Source: Halorubrum ezzemoulense DSM 17463 (GTDB lineage: Archaea > Halobacteriota > Halobacteria > Halobacteriales > Haloferacaceae). Taken from it: DNA of 40,831 nt. Each line of letters starts with the position of its first letter. Position 1 is the first letter of the stretch. Below are positions 29,693-39,805 of this stretch, piece after piece. The stretch is taken from positions 1-40,831 of the forward strand of contig NZ_NEDJ01000026.1 in NCBI RefSeq assembly GCF_002114285.1. Direction: 5' to 3'. Below the pieces are notes generated by a model. That model saw nothing but the letters and a program-made list of their open reading frames with translations. It was not told the DNA's origin and ran no database searches. The translations under genes and the position numbers were made by a program.

Positions 29693-30841
29693 TCACCACT
29701 CCGCCACGGAGCCGTCGTCGTGCCGCCAGACGGGGTTGTGCCAGTCAACGTTGCCGTGCTGTTCCCGGACGTGCTCCTCGTCGATCTCGATCCCGAGCCC
29801 GTCGCCGCCGGGGATGTCGACGAAGCCGTCGCGGTACTCGAACACCGCCGGGTCGGCGAGGTAGTCCAGCACGTCGCTCGTCTCGTTGTAGTGGATGTCG
29901 AGCGACTGCTCCTGGATCAGCGCATTCGGCGTGCAGGCGTCGACCTGAATACAGGACGCGAGCGCGATGGGCCCGAGGGGGCAGTGCGGCGCAATCGACA
30001 CGTCGTACGCCTCGGCCATGGACGCGATCTTCTTCATCTCGGTGATCCCCCCCGCGTGCGAGACGTCGGGTTGGATCAGGTCCACGGCGTCCGCCTCGAG
30101 CACCTCCTTGAAGTCCCACCGCGAGTACATCCGCTCGCCGGTCGCGATCGGGATCGTCGTCGACTGCCGGATCCCCGAGAGCGAGTCGTTGTGCTCGGGC
30201 AACACCGGCTCCTCGATGAACATCGGGTCGTAGGGCTCCAACGCGGCCGCAAGCCGCCGAACCATCGGCTTCGACACGCGCCCGTGGAAGTCGACCCCAA
30301 TGTCGACATCGTCGCCGACGGACTCCCGGACGGCCGCGATCCGGTCGACCGCGTCGTTCACGGTGGCCGGGGTGTCGATCGGCCGCAGCTCCGCGGTCGC
30401 GTTCATCTTCAGCGCCGAGAACCCCGCGTCGACCTTCTCGCTGGCGGCCTCGCCGACGTCTGCCGGCCGGTCCCCGCCGATCCACTGGTAGACGCGGATA
30501 CGGTTGCGCGCGCGGCCGCCGAGCAGCTCGTGGACTGGCGCGCCGAACTGCTTCCCCTTGAGGTCCCACAGCGCCTGGTCGACGCCGGCGATGGCGCTCA
30601 TCAGCACGGGGCCCCCGCGGTAGAACCCCCCGCGATACATCGCCTGCCAGTGGTCCTCGATCCGCGTCGGGTCCTCGCCGAGCAGGTAGTTGTCGAGCAG
30701 CTCCTCAACGGCCGCGACGACCGTGTGCGAGCGCCCTTCCACGATCGGCTCTCCCCAGCCGACGGTACCGTCGCTCGTTGTGAGCTTCAAGAATAGCCAG
30801 CGAGGCGGTACTTCGAACAGCTCGTAGTCGGTGATGTACAT
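29693..30841 (-). CDS. dgoD: Galactonate dehydratase (enolase superfamily)
   Basis: 382 residues. The start MYITDYELFEVPPRWLFLKL and HWQAMYRGGFYRGGPVLMSA are near-diagnostic for DgoD. Active-site elements in order: SALKMN (Lys), DIGVDFHGRV (metal Asp), FIEEPV (metal Glu), IATGERMYSRWDF (metal Glu), SIAPHCPLGP (His). Converts D-galactonate to 2-keto-3-deoxygalactonate. It begins 6 bases after the ABC ATPase stop, so is co-transcribed with the transporter. Confidence 0.92.
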   Translation of the reverse strand: MYITDYELFEVPPRWLFLKLTTSDGTVGWGEPIVEGRSHTVVAAVEELLDNYLLGEDPTRIEDHWQAMYRGGFYRGGPVLMSAIAGVDQALWDLKGKQFGAPVHELLGGRARNRIRVYQWIGGDRPADVGEAASEKVDAGFSALKMNATAELRPIDTPATVNDAVDRIAAVRESVGDDVDIGVDFHGRVSKPMVRRLAAALEPYDPMFIEEPVLPEHNDSLSGIRQSTTIPIATGERMYSRWDFKEVLEADAVDLIQPDVSHAGGITEMKKIASMAEAYDVSIAPHCPLGPIALASCIQVDACTPNALIQEQSLDIHYNETSDVLDYLADPAVFEYRDGFVDIPGGDGLGIEIDEEHVREQHGNVDWHNPVWRHDDGSVAEW

Positions 30842-30847
30842 GATCGC

Positions 30848-31969
<1,122 letters not shown>

Positions 31970-31972
31970 TGG

Positions 31973-32809
31973 TTACTCTTTGAGCGACCCCGCGAGGATG
32001 CCACTGACGAACTGTTTCTGTAGCACTAAGAACAACACGACCATCGGAACGATGGCAAGCGTCGCCGCCACCATGATCTGGTCGTAGTAAATCCGCTGGA
32101 ACCCGGTCAGCTGCGCCAGTCCGATGGGGATGGTGTACATGTCTGCCGACTCGAGGATCACGAGCGGGTACAAGAACAGGTCCCACTGGAACAGGAACAG
32201 GATGATCGCCAGCGCGGCCAGCGACGACCGCATTGTCGGTAAGGCGATCCGATAGAATATCTGGAACTCCGTCGCGCCGTCCATCCGGGCGGATTCGAGC
32301 AGCGCGTCCGGGATCGATTTCATGTTCTGCCGCATGAGGAAGATTCCGATGGGGTTGGCCGCCCACGGGAGGATGATCGCCCGGAAGGTGTTTGTCCAGT
32401 CCAGCTGTGCCATCAGCAGGAACAGCGGGATGACGAGCAGCTGGATCGGCAACACGAGCGTCGCCAAGATCGTATAGAAGATCGGTTCCTTGTACTTGAA
32501 CTCGTACTTGGCGAACGCGAAACCACCCATCGAACACAACACGAGCGAGAGCAGCGTGTAGACGACGGCGATGAAGACGCTGTTCCGGATCGTACGGACG
32601 AAGTCGAGCCGCTCCTGTAGTGCCGCGAAGTTGTCGAGGAATGCGGTGCCGGGAATCAACCGCGGCGGGAACTGGAGGAACTGCTCCTGTGGGAGCGTCG
32701 CCGCCACCAGCATCCAGTACAGCGGTACCATCATCACCACAACCATCGTGATGACGAAGGCGTAGGTGAGGAACCGCCAGACCGCGTCCTTCCGGCGTTG
32801 ATCGCGCAT
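31973..32809 (-). CDS. Sugar ABC permease, MalG type
   Basis: 278 residues, six membrane segments, with the EAA-type loop LLESARMDGATEFQIFYRIA and LPTMRSSLAAL that docks on the ATPase. Its start overlaps the stop of the MalF-type gene by one base. Inner-membrane half-channel of the CUT1 importer. Confidence 0.92.
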   Translation of the reverse strand: MRDQRRKDAVWRFLTYAFVITMVVVMMVPLYWMLVAATLPQEQFLQFPPRLIPGTAFLDNFAALQERLDFVRTIRNSVFIAVVYTLLSLVLCSMGGFAFAKYEFKYKEPIFYTILATLVLPIQLLVIPLFLLMAQLDWTNTFRAIILPWAANPIGIFLMRQNMKSIPDALLESARMDGATEFQIFYRIALPTMRSSLAALAIILFLFQWDLFLYPLVILESADMYTIPIGLAQLTGFQRIYYDQIMVAATLAIVPMVVLFLVLQKQFVSGILAGSLKE

Positions 32810-33879
32810 CAGTCCTCACCCCCGAGCTTGATCTGGATGATTGAGAAGATGCTAACGACCACCACGAACACGACCGTAAGCGCACTCGCATAGCCGAGGT
32901 TGAAGTTGACGAACGCCTGCCGGTAGATGTACTGGACGATCGTGATTGTCGCGTTCGTCGGGCCGCCGCCAGTGATGACGTACGGCTCGGCGAACAGCTT
33001 GAACGTCCCAATCGTCGACAACACGACGACGAATAGCAGCACCGGTTTAAGCTGCGGGAGCGTGACGTAGCGGAACTTCTCCCACCGGTTCGCTCCGTCG
33101 ATCTCAGCCGCCTCGTACAGCTGCTGTGGGATCGTCTGGAGACCAGCGAGGAGGATAATCATATTGTACCCCGTCCACCGCCACGTCACCGCGGCGATGA
33201 TCGTGTTCCGAGCCCAAAACTCACTGGTCAACCACGGTATCGGACCGAGCCCGACACCGGAGAGGACGTAGTTCAGGAATCCCAGCTGCTCGTTGAAAAG
33301 CAGCAGGAACACCGTCGAGTACGCGACGAGGTTCGCCGAGACCGGCAGCGCGATCGCGGTGCGGAACACTCCCTTGAGACGCATGAACGAGGCGTTCAGC
33401 GCGAGTGCGAGCGCAAGTGCAAGCCCAATCATAAGCGGGACCTGAACCGCGAGGATGTACGAGGTGTTGAACATCGACTGCCAGAACAGATCGTTGCCGA
33501 GCAGGCGGGCGTAGTTCCCGAGCCCGACAAAATTCAGCTGCGCGATCTGTGGAATCTCGACGTACAGCGGGCCGAGGTCGATCCAGAACAGCGATCCTTC
33601 GCCGACGCCCTGATACTCGAAGAACGACAGATACAGCGTGTAAAACACCGGGAAGGCGAGAAACAGCCCGAACAGTACGAAGAACGGTGCGATGAACAGG
33701 TACGCGACGCGCGGCAGCGCCGGCATCGCCGCCGTCAGATCCTGCCTGGCGAACCGCACTCTGTCCCATCCCGGTCGCGCCGCTCGTCTGAGCCGTCTCC
33801 CGACGCTCTGTATCCTCGCCCGGGCGCGTCGGCGGTACGTCTGCTCGACGCGGTCGTTTGTCTCGTCAGAAGTGGCCAT
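32809..33879 (-). CDS. Sugar ABC permease, MalF type
   Basis: 356 residues with an Arg-rich cytoplasmic N-terminus of about 55 residues, six membrane segments and the EAA loop LYEAAEIDGANRWEKFRYVT. The second segment group (VFYTLYLSFFEYQGVGEGSL) is followed by an extended external loop. Partner of the MalG-type permease; 18 bases after the binding-protein gene. Confidence 0.92.
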   Translation of the reverse strand: MATSDETNDRVEQTYRRRARARIQSVGRRLRRAARPGWDRVRFARQDLTAAMPALPRVAYLFIAPFFVLFGLFLAFPVFYTLYLSFFEYQGVGEGSLFWIDLGPLYVEIPQIAQLNFVGLGNYARLLGNDLFWQSMFNTSYILAVQVPLMIGLALALALALNASFMRLKGVFRTAIALPVSANLVAYSTVFLLLFNEQLGFLNYVLSGVGLGPIPWLTSEFWARNTIIAAVTWRWTGYNMIILLAGLQTIPQQLYEAAEIDGANRWEKFRYVTLPQLKPVLLFVVVLSTIGTFKLFAEPYVITGGGPTNATITIVQYIYRQAFVNFNLGYASALTVVFVVVVSIFSIIQIKLGGED

Positions 33880-33897
33880 TCGATCGGTCCCTCCGAG

Positions 33898-35277
33898 TTA
33901 CGCGAGGTCCCGATCGGTGTTCTCGGCGACAGTCTCCGCGGCCGCCTGGACGGCTTCTTCGGGCGACTGCTCGCCGTTGATCATCCGCTGCAACTCGGTC
34001 TCGATGGCCTGTGACACCTCTGGCGTGTCCGCGGTAAACCGGTATCCGGGCGCGTCCTGTGCGACCTCAGCGAAGAGCGCTCGTGCGGGCTGACCGTCGT
34101 AGAAGTCCAGTTCCTTGTCGAAAACCGGGTCGTCGTAGGTGGTCTCCAGCGCCGGGAAGAGACCGTACTCGTCATACATCGCCAGCTGCATCTCCTTGGT
34201 CGCCAGCGAGAACTCCATGTAGTCCCACCCACGCGCATGGGCCTCGTCGGACACCTGGTCGGCGATCATAAGGTTGGAGCCGCCCCAGTTCGACGCGCGC
34301 GGCCCGCCCGACTCCAGCGCGGGGATCTTGAATACTCCCCAGTCGCCCGCGGTGTCGGGAAGCTCGGCCCGCAGAGTCCCTTCCATCCACGCCGCCGAGG
34401 GGAGCGAGGCGATCGTCGCGTCGCCGTAGGCGCTGAACCAGGCGGACGTCCATCCTTCAATGTTGGCCGCGATATCGGCGTCATAGATCTCCTTTATATT
34501 GCGGGCCACACGGAGCGACTTCTCGTTGTGGATGTTCACCTCGCCGCTCTCGAGGAAGGGCTCGCCGGACAGCTGGCGGAACTGATACCGCCAGACGCCG
34601 GAGAGGTCCCCCTCAGGGAGGTTGAGCATGTACTGGTCATCTGGGAGCTTCTGGCCCTCCTCGATGAACTCCTCCCACGTCTCGATGCTGTCCGGGTCGA
34701 TATCGTGTTCGTCGTACACCGACCGGCGGTAATACACCGCCGTGGGACCGGTGTCCCACGGGAGCGCGTAGATGTCGCCGTCGACGGTGAGGGCCTCCCA
34801 CTTCCCGGAGACGAAGTCGTCCTGAACGCCCGCTTCCTCGATCTCGTCGGTGAGCGGCGCGACGGAGCCCGTGTCGATGAACGACGGGCCGTCGACGGAC
34901 TCCAACATGGAGACCGCCGGCGCGCCGGAGCCCGAGAGCAGGTTCGTCTGGAGTCGGTCCTTCATCGCGGACCGACCGAACTCCTCGACGGCAACCGTCG
35001 CGTCGTTCTCGGACTCGTACTCCTCAGAGGTTATCATCAGCGCTCGCGCGGCAACATCCCACCCCCACACGTTGATCTCCGACGCCATGCCGTTGCCGCC
35101 GTCGCTCTCGTCGCTGCCGTCGCTCCCGTCACTGCCGTCGCTCCCGTCGCCGCCGTCTCCCCCACTTCCTGGGTCGCCGGTTCCGATACACCCTGCGAGT
35201 CCCGCGAGCCCCGCGAGTCCCGCGCCTTTCATGAGTCTACGTCGCCCGTATTGGGCGTAGTTTGGTTTGTTAGTCAT
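33898..35277 (-). CDS. Sugar-binding lipoprotein of the ABC transporter (Tat signal)
   Basis: 459 residues. The N-terminus has a twin-arginine signal (YGRRRLMKGAGLAGLAGLAG) ending in a lipobox LAGC, then a Gly/Asp/Ser linker, as usual for haloarchaeal extracellular lipoproteins. The mature part is an ExtC/MalE-like solute-binding protein (INVWGWDVAARALMI, YALPWDTGPTAVYYRR, SLPSAAWMEGTLRAEL). First gene of the six-gene operon. A TATA-like TTTATATA lies about 35-45 bases upstream on the minus strand. Confidence 0.92.
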   Translation of the reverse strand: MTNKPNYAQYGRRRLMKGAGLAGLAGLAGCIGTGDPGSGGDGGDGSDGSDGSDGSDESDGGNGMASEINVWGWDVAARALMITSEEYESENDATVAVEEFGRSAMKDRLQTNLLSGSGAPAVSMLESVDGPSFIDTGSVAPLTDEIEEAGVQDDFVSGKWEALTVDGDIYALPWDTGPTAVYYRRSVYDEHDIDPDSIETWEEFIEEGQKLPDDQYMLNLPEGDLSGVWRYQFRQLSGEPFLESGEVNIHNEKSLRVARNIKEIYDADIAANIEGWTSAWFSAYGDATIASLPSAAWMEGTLRAELPDTAGDWGVFKIPALESGGPRASNWGGSNLMIADQVSDEAHARGWDYMEFSLATKEMQLAMYDEYGLFPALETTYDDPVFDKELDFYDGQPARALFAEVAQDAPGYRFTADTPEVSQAIETELQRMINGEQSPEEAVQAAAETVAENTDRDLA

Positions 35278-35556
35278 GATCGAACCTGACTATCAGTCTC
35301 TTGCGTTACAGCTATATAAAATTACTGGGCATTTGTCCTAAAAACGGCTCAGAACCGCTTCATTTGTGTTTTCACGAGGTGAACAGAGGCGATATATATG
35401 CGTTTTTTCGAATTTATTCCGTCCGAACCCAATAGTGTGAGCATAATGTAATTAATTTATAGACTACAACCATAATATAATACTCTTATCGGTGACTGTG
35501 TTCTCCTATACTAAACAAGTGTTATACCGCTGTCTCTCATACCACTCTCAGAAACG
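35278..35556. promoter_or_regulatory. Divergent AT-rich control region of the galactoside operon and regulator
   Basis: 279 bases with no gene, much richer in A+T than anything around. TATA-like boxes serve the binding-protein operon (minus strand, around 35311-35321) and probably the IclR gene (plus strand, ATATAATA around 35474 and TTATAC near 35522). The likely place for regulator binding; I see no single clear palindrome. Confidence 0.6.
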
Positions 35557-36303
35557 ATGGGAGATACGGACACCATCACTGTTCAGGCGACGGAGACGTC
35601 CATGCAGATCGTCGAGGAACTATACGACCGTGACGGCGCCGGAGTCACCGAGTTAGCCGACGCGATGGACGTCTCGAAAAGCGCGGTTCACAACCACCTC
35701 TCGACGCTCCGTACGCTCGGTTACGTGAAGAACACCAACGGGACCTACGAGCTCACCCATCGATTCCTGCGGATCGGGTTCGGGACGAGAGAACGCAATC
35801 CCGTCTATCAGGCGGCGCAAAGCGAGATACGAAAACTGGCGCGGAACACAAACGCGGTCGCGAACCTCGTGGTTCCGGAGAACGCGGACGCCGTCTATCT
35901 ACATCGAATCGGCGCCCGAGACCACCCGATCTCGATCGGTGGGAGCGTCAAGCTCCATGCCGCCGCGGCCGGCAAGGCGATCCTCGCGTTCCGGTCGGCG
36001 GACGCGGTCGACGAGTACGTCGGCCGTCACGGCCTCGACCCGAAAACCGACCGGACAGTGACCGACCGGGCGACGCTCCGCTCCGAACTTCGGTCTATCA
36101 GGGACCGGAACATCGCGTTCGACCGCGGCGAACTCGACCCGGACTGGCAGTGCGCCGCCTCCCCCGTCGTCGTCGACGGCGACCCTGTGGGCGCGGTCAG
36201 CGTCTCCGGCCCGTCAGACGAGATGCAGGGGAAGCGGTTGGAGGAAGACACAGCCGGACTCGTCTCCAGCGCCGCGAAGACTATTGAACTCGAACTGTTG
36301 TGA
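35557..36303 (+). CDS. IclR-family transcription regulator
   Basis: 248 residues. N-terminal winged helix (GAGVTELADAMDVSKSAVHN, HLSTLRTLGYVKN), then the IclR effector domain with ISIGGSVKLHAAAAGKAIL and a late WQCAASPVVVDGDPVGAVSV. Divergent from the transporter operon and upstream of the aldolase gene, so it probably controls both in response to a pathway intermediate. Comparable IclR activators govern galactose catabolism in Haloferax. Confidence 0.9.
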   Translation: MGDTDTITVQATETSMQIVEELYDRDGAGVTELADAMDVSKSAVHNHLSTLRTLGYVKNTNGTYELTHRFLRIGFGTRERNPVYQAAQSEIRKLARNTNAVANLVVPENADAVYLHRIGARDHPISIGGSVKLHAAAAGKAILAFRSADAVDEYVGRHGLDPKTDRTVTDRATLRSELRSIRDRNIAFDRGELDPDWQCAASPVVVDGDPVGAVSVSGPSDEMQGKRLEEDTAGLVSSAAKTIELELL

Positions 36304-36363
36304 CGCGGCGCGACCGCGCTCAACACGGTTTAATTTAATACCCCTCCCCGAAAGATACTCGCC

Positions 36364-37002
36364 ATGCGAACCGACCGACTCGACCGGATCACGGACAGCG
36401 GCGTGATCGCCATCCTCCGCGGCGTCGGCGTCGAAGAGGCCCCGGCGGTCGCCGACGCCGTCACCGACGGCGGCGTGACGGCCCTGGAGGTGACGGCGGA
36501 CACGCCGGACGTGACGGCCGCGATCGAGGCGGTCGCCGAGCGCGTCGACGACGCCGCGGTCGGGGTCGGCACCGTCCTCGACGCGGAGACCGCCCGCGCG
36601 GCGCAGCTCGCCGGCGCCGAGTTCGTCGTGACGCCGACGGTGAACCGAGAGGTGATCCGGACCGCGAACCGGTACGGGACGCCGATCGCGGCCGGCGCGT
36701 ACACGCCGACAGAGGCGATCGAGGCGTTCGAGGCCGGCGCGGACTTCGTGAAGGTGTTCCCGGCGAAGACCGGCGGTCCCGCCCACGTCGCGGCGCTCGG
36801 CGGGCCCCTCTCGCAGGTCCCGCTCGTCCCGACCGGCGGCGTGACGGCGGACGACGCCGGCGCGTACGTCGAGGCTGGCGCGGCGGCGGTCGGGGTCGGC
36901 GGCGCCATCGTCGATCACGACGCGATCGAGGCGGGGGCGTACGACCGGATCGCCGCGGACGCGCGGGCGGTGGTCGAGGCCGTGTCGGCCGCGCGGGAGT
37001 GA
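36364..37002 (+). CDS. KDPG/KDPGal aldolase
   Basis: 212 residues of the Eda class I aldolase family: GVIAILRGVGVEEAP, VTALEVTADTP with the general-base Glu, VGVGTVLDAE, FVVTPTVNREV, and DFVKVFPAK with the Schiff-base lysine. Splits 2-keto-3-deoxy-6-phosphogalactonate (or gluconate) into pyruvate and glyceraldehyde-3-phosphate, the last step of the route. TTTAATTTAAT about 25-35 bases before the ATG indicates its own leaderless promoter. Confidence 0.9.
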   Translation: MRTDRLDRITDSGVIAILRGVGVEEAPAVADAVTDGGVTALEVTADTPDVTAAIEAVAERVDDAAVGVGTVLDAETARAAQLAGAEFVVTPTVNREVIRTANRYGTPIAAGAYTPTEAIEAFEAGADFVKVFPAKTGGPAHVAALGGPLSQVPLVPTGGVTADDAGAYVEAGAAAVGVGGAIVDHDAIEAGAYDRIAADARAVVEAVSAARE

Positions 37003-37077
37003 ACCGGGTGGCTCCGACTCGACGAGGGGAGGTCCCGACCCGACACGCACATATGCCGCCGCGAACGTCGTTCGGGT

Positions 37078-37254
37078 ATGCGTAAGTCCGGACGGGTGTT
37101 CCTCGCCGGCGTCGCGGCGGCGGGCGTCGCGGTCGGACTGTTGCTGTTGGTCGGGGCGCCGACCTCGCTGGTCCCGACCGGCGCGCTCGGCGCGGCGATT
37201 CCCGTGGCGCTGACGTACGCCGTGATGACGGCGGCCGACGACGACGCTCAGTAG
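37078..37254 (+). CDS. Small two-helix membrane protein
   Basis: 58 residues: MRKSGRVFLAGVAAAGVAVG then LLLLVGAPTSLVP and GALGAAIPVALTYAVMTAAD, ending DDDAQ. Two hydrophobic segments with a short loop. An ATATG stretch lies about 28 bases before the ATG. The 3' end overlaps the convergent ABC permease stop by 7 bases. Haloarchaeal hypothetical; function unknown. Confidence 0.6.
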   Translation: MRKSGRVFLAGVAAAGVAVGLLLLVGAPTSLVPTGALGAAIPVALTYAVMTAADDDAQ

Positions 37255-38111
37255 TCGCCGAGCACGCCGAGCCGCCGCGCTCGGCGCGTCGCCAGCTGGA
37301 AGACGAGGTATCCTCCGGCGAGGTAGCCCCCGGCGACCGCGACGAGCAGCGCCAGGTCGGCGGGCGGGAACTCCCACAGTCGGGTCCCGTCGACCATCGC
37401 GCGCTGGAGCATCGCGCTGCCGTGCGCCAAGGGGAGGACGCGCGTCCACGGGAGATCGAAGACGGGCGCCGAGATCAGCCCGACGAACCCGAACTGGAGG
37501 AGGTTGAGCCAGTTGCCGATCCGCTTGTACAGCACCGTCACGCCGCCCGCGGCGAAGCCGAGCCCGAGGACCGAGACGATCGACAGCCCGGCGACGGCGA
37601 CCACCGTCACCGGCGCGAGGCTGAGCCGCGTCCCGGTCGCGAGGAGCATCACGGCGAGGATCACCGCGCTCGTGAGGAAGGTGCGCACCACCTTCGCGAC
37701 CCCCTTCAGCAGGGCGACGGGCGCGAAGCCGAACGGCGTGGTGATGTGGCGTTCGAGGGTCCCCCACTGCACTTCGCTGCCGATGTCGTTCGACACCGAG
37801 GAGTACGCGCCCACCGACAGCGTCCACAGGAAGTAGCCGACAACGATCCCCTCGATCGAGTCCGCCAGCGCCTGTCCGGCGAGCAGCTGCCCGCCGAGGA
37901 ACAGCGCGGCGAAGAAGAACAGCGACACCACGATCCCGCCGATCGCGTTGGCCGGGTACCGCACGAAGATCAGGAACTCCCGATAGAGGACCGCCCGCGC
38001 CAAGTGGTAGTAGGTGGCCGGCCGGGGCTCGTCGTCCGGCCGCACTCCGTCGCCGGGTTCGGCCGCGGCCGCGCCGCCCGGATCCTCCGGCGGGCTCGTG
38101 TCCGCGCTCAT
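37248..38111 (-). CDS. ABC-2 type transporter permease
   Basis: 287 residues: an acidic N-terminus, then six membrane segments with the ABC-2 pattern (YREFLIFVRYPANAIGGIVV at the start, LFFFAALFLGGQLL, GLGFAAGGVTVLYKRIGNWL). The start codon overlaps the ATPase stop by 4 bases. Exporter of unknown substrate. Confidence 0.85.
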   Translation of the reverse strand: MSADTSPPEDPGGAAAAEPGDGVRPDDEPRPATYYHLARAVLYREFLIFVRYPANAIGGIVVSLFFFAALFLGGQLLAGQALADSIEGIVVGYFLWTLSVGAYSSVSNDIGSEVQWGTLERHITTPFGFAPVALLKGVAKVVRTFLTSAVILAVMLLATGTRLSLAPVTVVAVAGLSIVSVLGLGFAAGGVTVLYKRIGNWLNLLQFGFVGLISAPVFDLPWTRVLPLAHGSAMLQRAMVDGTRLWEFPPADLALLVAVAGGYLAGGYLVFQLATRRARRLGVLGDY

Positions 38112-39175
38112 CGCCGGTCACCCCCGGACGGGGCACCGAGGTCGCTCCCCGTGCGTTCGAGGAACACCTCTTCGAGGTCGGGCTGGACCGTGCGGATGTC
38201 CGAGACGGTGACGCCGGCCGCCCGCAGCGCGTCGGTCAGGTCGTACAGCCGGTCGCCGCCGGCCGCGACCGTCACCGCGGGCGGGCGCGCCTCGCGGTCA
38301 ACGTCGAGGACCTCGAACGCCTCGCGGAGGCCCGCGACCGCCTCGGCGTCGAGGTCCGGGCTGGCCACGCGTACCGCGTCGCTCGCGGCCGCGCCGAGCA
38401 GCGCCTCCACGCTGTCGTCCGCCACGATCCGCCCGTTCGACAGCATGACGACGCGGTCGCACACCGCCTCGATCGTCGTCATGTCGTGGCTGCTGACGAC
38501 GATGGTGAGCCCCTCCTCGACCGCCAGCCGGCGTAACTCGGCCCGGAGCGTCCGCGCGCTCTCCACGTCGAGCCCGAGCGTCGGCTCGTCGAGGAAGACC
38601 AGCTCCGCGCCGCCCGCCAGCACGCTCGCCAGCGACACCTTCTGTTTCATGCCGCGCGCGAGGTCCCGAACGGGCGTGTCCGCCTTGTCGGCCAGGTCGA
38701 GCCGGTCGAGCAGGCGGTCGTGACGCGCCGCCACGGAGTCGGGGTCGACTCCGCTGATCGTCGCGAAGTACCGGAGGTTCTCCCGGACCGTGAGCCGCCA
38801 GTAGTCGTTGCGCGCGCCCTCCAACATCGCGTCCACGTCGGCGTAGGCCGCGCGGCGGCCGTCGCCCACGTCGTTGCCGAACACCCGGATCGACCCCGCG
38901 TCGGGGACGACGATGCCCAGCGCGCACTTGATCAGTGTCGTCTTACCCGCGCCGTTCGGTCCGAGCAGCCCGACGACGGAGCCGCGCTCGACCGCGAGAC
39001 TCACGTCGTCGACCGCCGTCACCGCGTCGTCGCCGTCGCCGAACCGCTTCGTGAGCCGCTCGACCGAGAGGGCGGGCGGGCCGGTCAGCCCGTCCGTCGA
39101 CGCGTCGTCGTCCGCGCTCCGGGTCTCGTCGCGCTTGCGGGGACCATCGCTCGCGCTCGCCGCGCTCCGTGCCAT
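38108..39175 (-). CDS. ABC-2 type transporter ATPase
   Basis: 355 residues with a charged N-terminal extension of about 30. Walker A GPNGAGKTTLIK, signature region DLARGMKQKVSLASVLAGGA (the usual LSGGQ replaced by LARGM, as is common in CcmA/DrrA-like ATPases), Walker B LVFLDEPTLGLD, H-loop SSHDMTT. The C-terminal domain is typical of drug or polysaccharide exporters. Forms an operon with the permease. Confidence 0.88.
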   Translation of the reverse strand: MARSAASASDGPRKRDETRSADDDASTDGLTGPPALSVERLTKRFGDGDDAVTAVDDVSLAVERGSVVGLLGPNGAGKTTLIKCALGIVVPDAGSIRVFGNDVGDGRRAAYADVDAMLEGARNDYWRLTVRENLRYFATISGVDPDSVAARHDRLLDRLDLADKADTPVRDLARGMKQKVSLASVLAGGAELVFLDEPTLGLDVESARTLRAELRRLAVEEGLTIVVSSHDMTTIEAVCDRVVMLSNGRIVADDSVEALLGAAASDAVRVASPDLDAEAVAGLREAFEVLDVDREARPPAVTVAAGGDRLYDLTDALRAAGVTVSDIRTVQPDLEEVFLERTGSDLGAPSGGDRR

Positions 39176-39231
39176 TGATCCGGGGTACGAGCCGAGCGGG
39201 GATATATCCGCGCTCGCGCCCCAACGCGGAC

Positions 39232-39690
39232 ATGGACCTCGACCAGTTCGCGGCGGACGCCCCCGACGACGACGCGCCCGGCGACGCCCGCGTCTGCGTC
39301 GTCGCGACCCAGCCGGACACCTTCGAGCGCTGTCGCGCCGGCTTCTACCCCGCGCCGCGCTCGTACGACCGCACCCGCGCCGACTTCGCGTACATGGCCT
39401 TCTACCGGACCGAACCGGTGTCGGCGGTCACGCACTACGCCCGCGTCACGGCCCGCACCGAGCAGACCCGCGGTGAGCCCGGCCCGATGGACGAGGCCGA
39501 CTGGAAGGCGCTCATCGACCCGTTTTCGGAGGAGCGCGTGGTCGTCGTCTTCGAGTTCGACGACCTCGTGCCGCTGGAGCGCCCGGTCGAGAACGACCTG
39601 AACGGCGTGCGCGGCGCGTGGTACTGCGCGGTCGACGACCTCCGCGAGGCCGGGACGCTGTCGGCGCTGCGCGAGCGGGCGGAGACCTGA
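39232..39690 (+). CDS. Hypothetical haloarchaeal protein
   Basis: 152 residues from MDLDQFAADAPDDDAPGDAR. A GATATATCC box centred 27 bases before the ATG at 39232 marks a leaderless start. Contains VCVVATQPDTFERCRAGFYP, FAYMAFYRTEPVSAVTHYAR and a C-terminal VVVVFEFDDLVPLERPVEND. Looks like a conserved small enzyme-like domain (perhaps nuclease- or EVE-like), but I recognise no motif with certainty. Confidence 0.7.
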   Translation: MDLDQFAADAPDDDAPGDARVCVVATQPDTFERCRAGFYPAPRSYDRTRADFAYMAFYRTEPVSAVTHYARVTARTEQTRGEPGPMDEADWKALIDPFSEERVVVVFEFDDLVPLERPVENDLNGVRGAWYCAVDDLREAGTLSALRERAET

Positions 39691-39805
39691 CCGGCCGGTC
39701 GTGATCACCGGCTCTACTGAGATACGCCGCGACGGCCGGGCGGACCCGCGAGACGGCACCTGAGCAGACCGAATTTTATTATCGACGAGACTCAGGGCGT
39801 TCACG

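Noticed and set aside
36214-38136. A 640-residue Arg-rich minus-strand frame
   Set aside because: Antisense to the aldolase and off-frame to the ABC-2 permease; no domain visible.
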